Of a DNA stretch of 8,956 nt, positions 1 through 8,956 are shown piece by piece. The DNA lies in assembly GCA_017861495.1 (NCBI GenBank), contig JAGFXW010000193.1:1-8956 (forward strand), in the 5' to 3' direction. Numbering within the stretch: the first letter of the stretch is position 1; each line of letters opens with the position of its first letter. This DNA is from Bacillota bacterium. Lineage in GTDB: Bacteria > Bacillota_C > Negativicutes > CTSoil-072. The notes beneath the pieces are model-generated. The model had not been told where the DNA came from and searched no databases. It saw only the letters and a list, made by a program, of their open reading frames with translations. The position numbers and the translations under genes were made by a program.

Positions 1-709
1 GATCACGCATAATATCCCGATGGTTGCCGGGCTGCTGATGGAAAAGGAAATTGAGTTCCTTGGCCAGGCAGTGGAGAATCCGTCGCGTCCGTTTGCAGCT
101 ATTATTGGCGGGGCGAAGGTTTCCGACAAGATCGGCGTGATTGAGAATTTGCTGAACAAGGTCGATGTGTTGATCATCGGCGGTGGAATGGCCAATACGT
201 TCCTGGCGGCTCAGGGCTATGATATCGGAGCTTCCCTGATCGAGGCGGATAAAGTAGAATTGGCGAAAACCCTGCTGAAGCAGGCAACGGAGCGCGGCGT
301 AAAAATGATGCTGCCGGTTGATGTGGTCGAGGCAGACCGTTTTGCAGCGGACGCGCAATATAAAGTTGTACCGGTTGGCGGCATTACCGACGGTTGGATG
401 GCGTTGGATATTGGTCCTGTGACCAGCGCGGCATTTGCGGCAGCGTTGCGCGATGTGAAAATGATTGTCTGGAACGGGCCGATGGGTGTTTTTGAAATGG
501 ATGCGTTTGCGGAAGGGACGAAAGCGGTTGCAAAAGCGGTCGCCGAATCGGGCGCGATCAGTATTGTTGGCGGCGGAGATTCCGTGGCGGCACTGGAAAA
601 GACCGGCCTGGCGGCAAAAATCAGCCATATTTCTACCGGCGGCGGTGCTTCGTTGGAGTACCTCGAAGGCAAGGTGTTGCCGGGGATTGCCGCACTGGCA
701 GACTGTTGA
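1..709 (+). CDS. pgk: Phosphoglycerate kinase, C-terminal part (5' end outside window)
   Basis: Catalyses the reversible transfer of phosphate from 1,3-bisphosphoglycerate to ADP in cytosolic glycolysis. The reading frame is open from base 2 with no stop before 707-709, so the visible 235 codons are the C-terminal nucleotide-binding domain plus the end of the N-terminal domain; roughly 160 residues lie to the left. Recognisable family motifs in order are [49 protein letters not shown] and [20 protein letters not shown], the last two forming the ATP/ADP phosphate-binding loops. No internal frameshift or missing motif is seen. The last codons (ending Ala-Asp-Cys-stop) lie inside the left arm of an inverted-repeat element, and its CTGTTGAAAAAGG sequence supplies the TGA stop. 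The gene is codirectional with tpiA, gpmI and eno. Identification is secure; only the start is unseen. Confidence 0.97.
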   Translation, partial: ITHNIPMVAGLLMEKEIEFLGQAVENPSRPFAAIIGGAKVSDKIGVIENLLNKVDVLIIGGGMANTFLAAQGYDIGASLIEADKVELAKTLLKQATERGVKMMLPVDVVEADRFAADAQYKVVPVGGITDGWMALDIGPVTSAAFAAALRDVKMIVWNGPMGVFEMDAFAEGTKAVAKAVAESGAISIVGGGDSVAALEKTGLAAKISHISTGGGASLEYLEGKVLPGIAALADC

Positions 710-860
710 AAAAGGCCAATCGGCAACAAACGGATACTATCCAACGCTTCGACGTTAACACTTGACCTCCGCTTTTGGATAATTATCCGTTTGCTGATGC
801 AGGTCTCGGTGTCTTGAAAGCCTCGCTGTTCCTGGCATCTCAACCTTTTTGAACAACCTG
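699..860. repeat. Inverted-repeat element between pgk and tpiA
   Basis: Outer arms 699-715 and 844-860 are inverted copies matching at 14 of 17 positions (core GTTGAAAAAGG / CCTTTTTGAAC). Inside is a second inverted pair, about 725-744 with 775-795, sharing CAAACGGATA and TATCCAA, with one extra base in the right arm. Each of those arms is itself nearly self-complementary (GGATACTATCC, GGATAATTATCC). The right arm is not followed by a T-run, so this is not an obvious intrinsic terminator and read-through into tpiA is plausible. The outer arms resemble the stem of the eno terminator at 4616-4685, and an exact extra copy of GTTGAAAAAGGC lies at 876-887. I infer a small dispersed palindromic (REP/MITE-like) element with no coding capacity. 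Confidence 0.7.
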
Positions 861-961
861 CCGGGATACAATGGCGTTGAAAAAGGCTACTTCATAGAAA
901 AGTTAAATTTACATAGTATTTGCAGGGTAAGTTGGTCCTTGGGAAAAAGGAGAGGGCAAGT

Positions 962-1711
962 ATGCGAAAACCGATTATTGCAGGAAATTGGAAATTATAT
1001 AAGACGGTCAGCGAAGCGAAGGCCATGCTCCTGGAGCTGCGCCAGGCACCGCTGCCGGAAAACGTAGAAGTTGTTGTTTGTCCGGTTTTTACGGCCTTAT
1101 ACCCGGTGCGGGAAGTACTGGCCGGGTCGCCTGTGAAGCTTGGCGCCCAGGATACGTACTGGGAGGACCAGGGAGCGTTTACCGGGGAAGTATCGCCGGC
1201 TTTGCTGCAGGATGTGGGTTGTGAGTACGTGATCGTCGGCCATTCGGAACGGCGGCAGTACTTTGGGGAAACCGACGAAACAGTGAATAAAAAAACGAAA
1301 GCCGTTATGGCGGCCGGCTTGACGCCGATTGTCTGTGTGGGCGAGACGCTAGCGGAACGGGAAACTGGCAATACGGAAACGGTAATTGTCCGGCAGGTGA
1401 AAGGCAGTTTGGCCGGGCTTGCTCCGCGGCAAGCCGCCGCCTTGGTGATTGCCTATGAACCGGTTTGGGCTATCGGGACCGGCAAAACGGCTTCAGCCGC
1501 AGATGCCGGCCAAGGTTGTTCGCTGATCCGGCGGACCGTGGCAGAATTGTTTGGCGAGGAAGCGGCGAACCAGGTTCGCATCCAGTATGGCGGCAGCGTC
1601 AAACCGGGAAATATTGCGGAACTCATGGCCCAGGCGGATATTGACGGCGCTCTGGTCGGCGGAGCGAGCCTGGAAGCGGAAACCTTCCGAAAAATCATCT
1701 GTTATGAATAA
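962..1711 (+). CDS. tpiA: Triose-phosphate isomerase
   Basis: Interconverts dihydroxyacetone phosphate and glyceraldehyde 3-phosphate in the cytosol. The 249-residue product has the usual bacterial length and a single TIM-barrel domain. Visible active-site elements are Asn9/Lys11 in AGNWK, His94 in GHSERR, the catalytic Glu166 in AYEPVWAIGTGK (which leads into the flexible loop), and the phosphate-binding GGSVKP (210-214) and GALVGGASL (229-237). The common NWKMN/NWKMH is NWKLY here, a mild variation. ATG 962 is chosen over an upstream in-frame TTG at 920 because it has AAGGAGAGGG at 947-956 and gives the canonical MRKPIIAGNWK terminus. It follows pgk after 252 nt and precedes gpmI by 30 nt. 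I see no convincing promoter of its own in the pgk-tpiA gap. Confidence 0.97.
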   Translation: MRKPIIAGNWKLYKTVSEAKAMLLELRQAPLPENVEVVVCPVFTALYPVREVLAGSPVKLGAQDTYWEDQGAFTGEVSPALLQDVGCEYVIVGHSERRQYFGETDETVNKKTKAVMAAGLTPIVCVGETLAERETGNTETVIVRQVKGSLAGLAPRQAAALVIAYEPVWAIGTGKTASAADAGQGCSLIRRTVAELFGEEAANQVRIQYGGSVKPGNIAELMAQADIDGALVGGASLEAETFRKIICYE

Positions 1712-1741
1712 TGAAGTATCGATATTGCAGGAGGAACTATT

Positions 1742-4604
<2,863 letters not shown>

Positions 4605-4615
4605 GCAAGGATTTC

Positions 4616-4691
4616 GGCTGTTTAAAAAGGCAATCTGTGTTGCGCCCCCCAAGGGTTCCTCGCATCGTAACCTTTTTGAACAGCCTTTTTT
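4616..4691 (+). terminator. Rho-independent terminator after eno, built from a repeat-like long stem
   Basis: GGCTGTTTAAAAAGG (4616-4630) pairs with CCTTTTTGAACAGCC (4671-4685) along 15 positions, with one G-U wobble. Six T residues follow at 4686-4691. The 40-nt interior is unusually long for a terminator loop and can form smaller hairpins. The stem begins 12 nt after the eno stop, so it should end the glycolytic transcript. The stem sequence is close to the outer arms of the 699-860 element, suggesting this terminator was donated by a dispersed repeat. Confidence 0.85.
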
Positions 4692-4697
4692 ATCTCG

Positions 4698-4805
4698 TTA
4701 ACAGCCTGAAGACCCCGCCCTCTTAGGTCGGGGATCAACAGGCTATAACACTCGAAACCCTAAAGGGAAACTTCGGCTTCGCGAAATCAAAGATTTCGAG
4801 CCTCA
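4698..4805. repeat. Cluster of consecutive palindromes between the eno terminator and lysR
   Basis: No gene here. Palindrome A: AGCCTG (4703-4708) pairs with CAGGCT (4739-4744), enclosing CCCCG (4713-4717) / CGGGG (4729-4733) and CCT/AGG. Palindrome B: CTCGAAA (4751-4757) pairs with TTTCGAG (4794-4800) and encloses CCCTAAAGGG (4758-4767), TTCGCGAA (4778-4785) and GAAATC-AAA-GATTTC (4783-4797). The CCCCGCCCT...AGGTCGGGG hairpin resembles the subterminal hairpin at the right end of IS200/IS605-type elements, so a decayed end or non-autonomous derivative is possible. I see no transposase or TnpB reading frame. The cluster ends a few bases before the lysR start. Confidence 0.6.
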
Positions 4806-5687
4806 GTGCACTTGGAATATTTTATAGAAGTTGCAAGACAAAAAAGTTTCAGCAAGGCGGCTGAAATACTCTACGTTTCTCAGCCCTCAATCAGCATAGC
4901 GATCAAAGAATTAGAAAGCGAACTTGGCGTCGTTTTGCTGTATCGCAACCCCAAATCGGTTGAGTTAACTGATCATGGAGAAGCGATCCTTGAGCAGGCT
5001 CAGCAAATCGTTTCTTCTTTTCAAAACATAGCTGCGCAACTCGAGAATGTATCAAAGCTACGCTCCGGAAAAGTTCATATCGGTTTACCGCCGATCACCG
5101 GTGTAACGGTTTTGGCGCATTTTCTGGGCGCTTTTAAGAAAGAATACCCGAATATTGAAGTTAATTTGTACGAGTATGGTTCGAAAAAAATTGAAGTCGC
5201 TATTCGTGATGGGCTGTTGGACGTAGGGGTAATCTGTGTGCCGGCTGCAAACAACGGGATTTATGAAATGATGCCTCTCGTTCGCGATCCATTGCGGATC
5301 ATCATGCATCCAGAACATCGATTAGCCAGGCAAGAGGAGATCCATTATGACGATCTCAGGAACGAGCGTTTCGTTTTGTATAGCAGTGATTTTGGTTTAC
5401 ACGACACAATAATGGAAAGATTTCGCCATGCAGGCTTTAATCCCCACGTGATTTTTAATACTTCGCAGCGCGAACTTATGACGCAGACTGTTGCGGCTGG
5501 CTTGGGTGTGGCTTTTTTGCCAAGCGCAATTTGTAATGGGCTGGACAAGGATATGGTTACTTCTCTTCCTGTAGCCGATCCGGAGTTATATTTGCAATTA
5601 GCCATCGCCTGGAAGAAGGGGCGGTATTTATCCCATGCCGCCCAGGAACTTTTGGAATATTTTAAAAAGAATTTAGTAAATCAATAA
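4806..5687 (+). CDS. LysR-family transcriptional regulator
   Basis: Predicted DNA-binding regulator of 293 residues, the normal LysR length. The N-terminal winged helix-turn-helix spans about residues 1-60, with FSKAAEILYVSQPSISIAIKEL as the recognition region and LGVVLLYRN...LTDHGEAIL closing the wing. A linker helix to about 85 is followed by a periplasmic-binding-protein-like effector domain (about 90-290) opening with GKVHIGLPPITG. The overall flavour is like YwbI/CidR-type regulators; the effector is unknown. The only usable start is GTG 4806: an in-frame stop lies at 4761-4763 with no ATG between. No Shine-Dalgarno precedes it, and the few residues usual before HLEYF (for example Met-x-Ile/Leu-Arg) are missing, so the 5' end may have been altered by the adjacent palindromes. 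It is convergent with, not divergent from, lldP, so control of lldP is only a guess from proximity. Confidence 0.9.
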   Translation: MHLEYFIEVARQKSFSKAAEILYVSQPSISIAIKELESELGVVLLYRNPKSVELTDHGEAILEQAQQIVSSFQNIAAQLENVSKLRSGKVHIGLPPITGVTVLAHFLGAFKKEYPNIEVNLYEYGSKKIEVAIRDGLLDVGVICVPAANNGIYEMMPLVRDPLRIIMHPEHRLARQEEIHYDDLRNERFVLYSSDFGLHDTIMERFRHAGFNPHVIFNTSQRELMTQTVAAGLGVAFLPSAICNGLDKDMVTSLPVADPELYLQLAIAWKKGRYLSHAAQELLEYFKKNLVNQ

Positions 5688-5688
5688 T

Positions 5689-5733
5689 AAAAAAGCAGAT
5701 AAACCTTGACCAACTAGGTTTACCTGCTTTTTT
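5689..5733. terminator. Bidirectional terminator shared by lysR and lldP
   Basis: AAAAAAGCAGATAAACCT (5689-5706) pairs with AGGTTTACCTGCTTTTTT (5716-5733) over 18 positions with one A-C mismatch and a 9-nt loop. The A-run on the left and T-run on the right give a U-tract on either strand. It starts 2 nt after the lysR stop and lies 44 nt beyond the lldP stop on the opposite strand, as expected for two convergent genes. Confidence 0.92.
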
Positions 5734-5777
5734 AAATTCCAAGACATTCCTGTTTCGGCTGCTTTACTGATGCGTTA

Positions 5778-7382
5778 TTAAAATGCAAATACATAGGTAA
5801 TAATGCCCAGTGCGGCAATAAAGAAGGATACGTATTTGATCATGACGATTAATATATCGCCTTCTCTTCCCAGTAGACCGGTCGCAGTAGCGGCGATGGC
5901 GATGTTTTGCGGGGAAATTAATTTGCCGGCGCATGCGCCGCTTGTGTTGGACGCAGCGATCCAACTAGGATCTGAACCGATTTGCAGGGCGATATTCTTT
6001 TGTAGTTGTCCGAATAAAACATTGGAGCTTGTGTCGCTTCCTGTAATAAATGTTCCCAGCGCGCCGATTAATGGTGCGATAACAGGATAAAAAGAACCGG
6101 TTGATCCGGCCAGTGATACGGCGATCATGCTTACCATGCCGCTGTAACCTAATACTTTTGCCATGCTGACGACGCTGACTACGGTAAGCGCGGTCTTTTG
6201 CAATTGAAGAACCGTTTCACCAAAAATACTGGTCAGGTCATGGAAAGAGGCTCCTTGGACGAGAGCGCCGGCAATTGCGGAAATCATGATTAGAGTGCCT
6301 GGGGTCAAAATCCAGTCAATATGTAGCGGCTTTCCATCTTGGCCGCTATAAATTAGAAGAGAAGTATTGACTTGACTAAGCGTTGTATGAACCGCAGGAA
6401 ACAAATTACTGCTTCCCAAGACGAGGATCAGCAATATCGCATAAGGCGACCAGGCGAGCATTGGTTGTCTAATGCTGCGTATATTTTTATTGACACAGGG
6501 TGAAACGGTATTGCCTGGTGTGTTTGCGGTGTTGTTCTGTTCGTGCGGAAAGCGCCAAACTTCAGGCGGCGGGAAGAACTTTACGCTGAAAATAATTGCA
6601 GTAAAAGATAGTATGGAACCTATAATAGCCGGCAATTCCGGGCCAAGATATCGTGCAGATACATATTGCGGGATGGCAAAACTGAGTCCTGCCGCTAAGG
6701 TTGTAATCCATATCCCTCTGCACCCGGAACGGGTTTTGGTCAAAGTAAATACCAGCAGGAAAGGAATAAAAACAACAAAGGGGAAAAGTTGCAGCGCAAT
6801 ATGCGACGATAATGGCATGACCGGAAGTTCCGCAATTTTGGCTAAGGTGGTAACTGGGATTCCGACTACGCCAAATGCGACTGCGATCGTATTTGCAAGC
6901 AGGCAGATAATGGCGGCAAAAAAGGGCTCGAATCCCAAGGCAGTAAGAATGGATGCCGGAATGGCGACAGCAGTGCCGAAACCGGCTACTGCTTCCAAAA
7001 ATCCTCCGAAGCCCCAGGCGATAGTGAGCGCCTGAATTCTACGATCGCCGGACACATGGAACATGAAGTTTTTGATCTGATCCATTGCTCCGGTTTTTAA
7101 CGAAAGATTATACATATAAAAGGCTGAAAAAATGACCCACAGGATCGGCAAAAGTGCCAATGCGGCCCCCTCTAGAGCCGCCTCCCAGGCAAGGATATGG
7201 GGCATTTGAAAAATTACTGTTGCAATGATAATGCTTAGCGATAAACCGATTGTACATGCTTTATACGCGGGTAATTTTAAAAATACCAAACTAACCAACA
7301 ACCAGACTATAGGAATGAGCGTAAACAATGACGCAAAATGGCTACCTGTACTTCCGATGGTTAAACTGACTGCCTGTCCCAT
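5778..7382 (-). CDS. lldP: L-lactate permease, LldP family
   Basis: Integral membrane lactate/H+ symporter of the LctP/LldP family, 534 residues versus about 550-565 in typical members. The sequence is strongly hydrophobic, with segments starting at about 17-37 and continuing to the C-terminus. Conserved family blocks are GDRRIQALTIAWGFGGFLEAV (about 112-132) running into AGFGTAVAIPA, then LLANTIAVAFGVVGIPV (161-177), GTFITGSDTSSNVLFG (443-458) and SNTSGACAGKLISPQNIAIA (478-497). A hydrophilic stretch at about 270-308 is the main cytoplasmic or external loop and probably accounts for the shorter length. ATG at 7382 has AAAGGAT at 7391-7397 (minus strand) 8 nt upstream. A terminator-like hairpin lies about 85 nt upstream. 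No lactate dehydrogenase or Lut genes are adjacent, so the direction of transport in vivo (uptake or export) is not shown. Base composition is clearly more AT-rich than the glycolytic genes. Confidence 0.93.
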   Translation of the reverse strand: MGQAVSLTIGSTGSHFASLFTLIPIVWLLVSLVFLKLPAYKACTIGLSLSIIIATVIFQMPHILAWEAALEGAALALLPILWVIFSAFYMYNLSLKTGAMDQIKNFMFHVSGDRRIQALTIAWGFGGFLEAVAGFGTAVAIPASILTALGFEPFFAAIICLLANTIAVAFGVVGIPVTTLAKIAELPVMPLSSHIALQLFPFVVFIPFLLVFTLTKTRSGCRGIWITTLAAGLSFAIPQYVSARYLGPELPAIIGSILSFTAIIFSVKFFPPPEVWRFPHEQNNTANTPGNTVSPCVNKNIRSIRQPMLAWSPYAILLILVLGSSNLFPAVHTTLSQVNTSLLIYSGQDGKPLHIDWILTPGTLIMISAIAGALVQGASFHDLTSIFGETVLQLQKTALTVVSVVSMAKVLGYSGMVSMIAVSLAGSTGSFYPVIAPLIGALGTFITGSDTSSNVLFGQLQKNIALQIGSDPSWIAASNTSGACAGKLISPQNIAIAATATGLLGREGDILIVMIKYVSFFIAALGIITYVFAF

Positions 7383-7464
7383 TATTATGTATCCTTTCTG
7401 TCTGTATCTTGCAATGAATATTTCTAAAAATGGCCAACCTTGGATCTTGGGATTGAATATGTCT

Positions 7465-7502
7465 CAAAAAATAAACTTTGGTACCGGTATCCGGCATCAA
7501 AG
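7465..7502 (-). terminator. Terminator or leader attenuator upstream of lldP
   Basis: Read on the minus strand, CTTTGATGCCGG (7502-7491) pairs with CCGGTACCAAAG (7487-7476) around a 3-nt ATA loop, with one A-C mismatch and one G-U wobble. TTTATTTTTT follows (7475-7466). The T-run exists only in this direction. It lies between the small ORF at 7607-7759 and lldP, so it would end the small-ORF transcript or act as an attenuator if lldP is transcribed from further upstream. The same bases read as CTTTG-N3-CCGG-N3-CCGG-N3-CAAAG on either strand, so an operator role is also possible. Confidence 0.7.
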
Positions 7503-7606
7503 TTCACACGGCATATATTCATTCATGAAATGCATTAATTTGAAGATCCATCTTCTGTATATCTTGAATTGAAATGGATGGAGAAAAGGTAAATGCGGAT
7601 CACGAT

Positions 7607-7759
7607 TTATAGGCGAAATAGCAGTGATAAAAAAGCCATGATAAATAATAGACCCGTACCAAAGATGAGCATGCCGAAAGCTCTTTTCCAATTTGCTCTA
7701 AAAAGCTCTGCTTCGCTTTCCTGTTCCTTGTGCTGAGTCCAGGTAAATCCTGTTTCCAT
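7607..7759 (-). CDS. Small single-pass membrane protein, 50 aa, upstream of lldP
   Basis: Not recognised as a named family. The ATG at 7759 is preceded on the minus strand by AAAGGTGG (7775-7768) with an 8-nt spacer, one of the best ribosome binding sites in the window; the TAA is at 7609-7607. The predicted protein starts METGFTWTQHKEQESEAEL, a charged, soluble-looking stretch, then RANWKR, and then one hydrophobic segment (about residues 27-48, AFGMLIFGTGLLFIMAFLSL) ending FRL. Positive charges before the segment favour an N-in topology. It shares strand with lldP, 224 nt upstream, with a terminator-like hairpin between. A possible -10 TATAAT lies at 7856-7851 (minus strand), but I find no good -35. 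It could be an accessory or regulatory peptide of the permease; that is inference from position only. Longer overlapping frames here lack such a start signal. Confidence 0.65.
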   Translation of the reverse strand: METGFTWTQHKEQESEAELFRANWKRAFGMLIFGTGLLFIMAFLSLLFRL

Positions 7760-7900
7760 ATATATCGCCACCTTTCTGATGTGTTAATTTTATCGTAACC
7801 ATTCGCTGCGGATACGTCCAATATGCGCTGCCAATGCAGCCTATAGGCAAATTATATAGCTGGCCTTATGAGCAGTAGGAGATATTTTTAAAAAATCGTA

Positions 7901-7928
7901 TTTACTTTTTCGGATTTTGCTGTATAAT
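7901..7928 (+). promoter_or_regulatory. Candidate gapA promoter P1
   Basis: A consensus -10 TATAAT (7923-7928) has TTTACT (7901-7906) 16 nt upstream as a partial -35, within AT-rich DNA that includes A/T tracts at 7884-7896. Transcription would start near 7935, giving a leader of about 345 nt before the gapA ATG. The first CggR-like site begins 38 nt after the -10. On the other strand a separate TATAAT (7856-7851) could serve the divergent small ORF. Confidence 0.6.
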
Positions 7929-7966
7929 GAAATCACAGTAATGGTTTATATTGTTCATTAAGCAAT

Positions 7967-7990
7967 AGGGACAAAAAATGTCCATGCAGT
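7967..7990 (+). promoter_or_regulatory. CggR-like operator half-site, copy 1
   Basis: AGGGAC (7967-7972), six A residues, then TGTC (7979-7982). This equals the known CggR half-operator GGGAC-N6-TGTC except for the first base. After four bases comes CAGTAT, a poor match to a second half-site. The 24-nt block recurs in nearly the same form at 8221-8244. It lies downstream of P1, where CggR binds in Bacillus subtilis. No cggR gene is in the window. Confidence 0.6.
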
Positions 7991-8040
7991 ATACAGAAAT
8001 GATATTGATAAATAAAGAAAAACAACACTAAAATGCAACA

Positions 8041-8085
8041 AAACGAGTGATTTTCGGCTGTTTACAATAATTTTGCAACTCGTTT
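8041..8085. repeat. Inverted repeat in the gapA leader
   Basis: AAACGAGT (8041-8048) and ACTCGTTT (8078-8085) are perfect 8-bp inverted arms around 29 nt that include TTTCGGCTGTTTA (8052-8064). That 13-mer is identical to the sequence at the start of the eno terminator (4612-4624). It could form a leader hairpin if P1 is used. No T-run follows, so it is not an intrinsic terminator. Function unknown. Confidence 0.45.
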
Positions 8086-8150
8086 CGGAAATTGCTGCAG
8101 AAACACGAAGCGTTTTACACGATGTCCCCAGGGTAAGATGCCGGATATGC

Positions 8151-8179
8151 TTGATAATTCTGGGCAACAAGGATAATAT
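8151..8179 (+). promoter_or_regulatory. Candidate gapA promoter P2
   Basis: TTGATA (8151-8156, five of six to consensus) and TAATAT (8174-8179, four of six) are separated by an ideal 17 nt. Transcription would start near 8186, about 95 nt before the gapA ATG. A perfect palindrome, GCGGAATTTATTCCGC (8188-8203), sits right at or after that start, and the second CggR-like site begins 41 nt after the -10. Confidence 0.55.
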
Positions 8180-8187
8180 ATTTTTTG

Positions 8188-8203
8188 GCGGAATTTATTC
8201 CGC
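8188..8203. promoter_or_regulatory. Perfect 16-bp palindrome at the P2 start site
   Basis: GCGGAATTTATTCCGC has 7-bp perfect arms around TT. Its place at about +2 of P2 suits either an operator for a dimeric repressor or a 5' stem-loop that stabilises the gapA mRNA. No regulator is assigned. Confidence 0.45.
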
Positions 8204-8220
8204 ATTTCTCTGTACCGTAG

Positions 8221-8956
<736 letters not shown>

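Noticed and set aside
217..843. 208-residue minus-strand frame opposite pgk
   Set aside because: Runs antisense through pgk and across the repeat element; no start signal and no domain.
862..961. Possible separate tpiA promoter (TTCATA at 891, TAGTAT at 914)
   Set aside because: Both boxes match only four of six consensus positions, too weak to report as a feature.
849..1067. 72-codon plus-strand frame starting in the pgk-tpiA gap
   Set aside because: Overlaps tpiA in another frame for much of its length and begins inside the repeat element arm; no ribosome binding site.
6472..7035. 187-residue plus-strand open frame inside lldP
   Set aside because: Antisense to conserved permease blocks (DRRIQAL, GGFLEAV, LLANT) and low-complexity in composition; a shadow frame.
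7497..7821. Alternative minus-strand frames of 64 and 73 codons around the small ORF
   Set aside because: They overlap the 50-codon frame, have no comparable Shine-Dalgarno, and lack a coherent domain or clean membrane segment; one runs through the terminator-like hairpin region.
7979..8178. Tiny leader peptides before gapA (17 codons at 7979, 12 codons at 8139)
   Set aside because: The first start overlaps the CggR-like site and has no clear ribosome binding site; the second has only a weak AGGG. Neither is rich in one amino acid as an attenuator peptide would be.

Overview
The window looks like a chromosomal segment of a low-to-mid GC Firmicute. The gene content, a SorC/CggR-type operator motif and a Mn-dependent GpmI rather than GpmA all fit. 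My best guess is a Negativicutes/Sporomusaceae-like anaerobe, but that assignment is inference from overall protein similarity, not from a search. There are no rRNA, tRNA, CRISPR or phage genes.

Region 1 (1-4691, + strand) is lower-glycolysis DNA: the C-terminal 235 codons of pgk, then tpiA, gpmI and eno. tpiA-gpmI-eno are tightly packed (30 nt, then 1 nt). pgk and tpiA are separated by 252 nt that hold an inverted-repeat element. The block ends in a strong hairpin terminator after eno. Its stem is related to the terminal repeats of the pgk-tpiA element, so both look like members of one dispersed repeat family.

Region 2 (4692-4805) is a 110-bp chain of hairpins with no gene. It abuts a lysR gene whose start is GTG, has no visible ribosome binding site, and lacks the few residues that normally precede the LysR helix-turn-helix.

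Region 3 (4806-7759) is a visibly more AT-rich insert: lysR (+), a shared bidirectional terminator, and convergently an LldP-type L-lactate permease gene (-). Upstream of lldP on the same strand is a 50-codon gene for a small single-pass membrane protein with a very good Shine-Dalgarno, and a terminator or attenuator lies between the two.

Region 4 (7760-8956) is a 521-nt regulatory interval followed by the 5' part of a gapA gene. The interval holds two candidate promoters, each followed about 40 nt downstream by a sequence matching the half-operator of CggR, the central glycolytic gene repressor. The gapA product is an otherwise ordinary phosphorylating GAPDH, but about 27 residues are missing in frame. 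The missing part carries the near-invariant ESTGxFT strand of the NAD domain, and the catalytic Cys falls at residue 125 instead of about 150.

Together the genes cover triose-phosphate to phosphoenolpyruvate (GapA, Pgk, TpiA, GpmI, Eno) and lactate exchange (LldP). The items most worth a second look are the GapA deletion, the duplicated promoter/CggR-like operator module, the small ORF upstream of lldP, and the repeat elements around pgk, eno and lysR.
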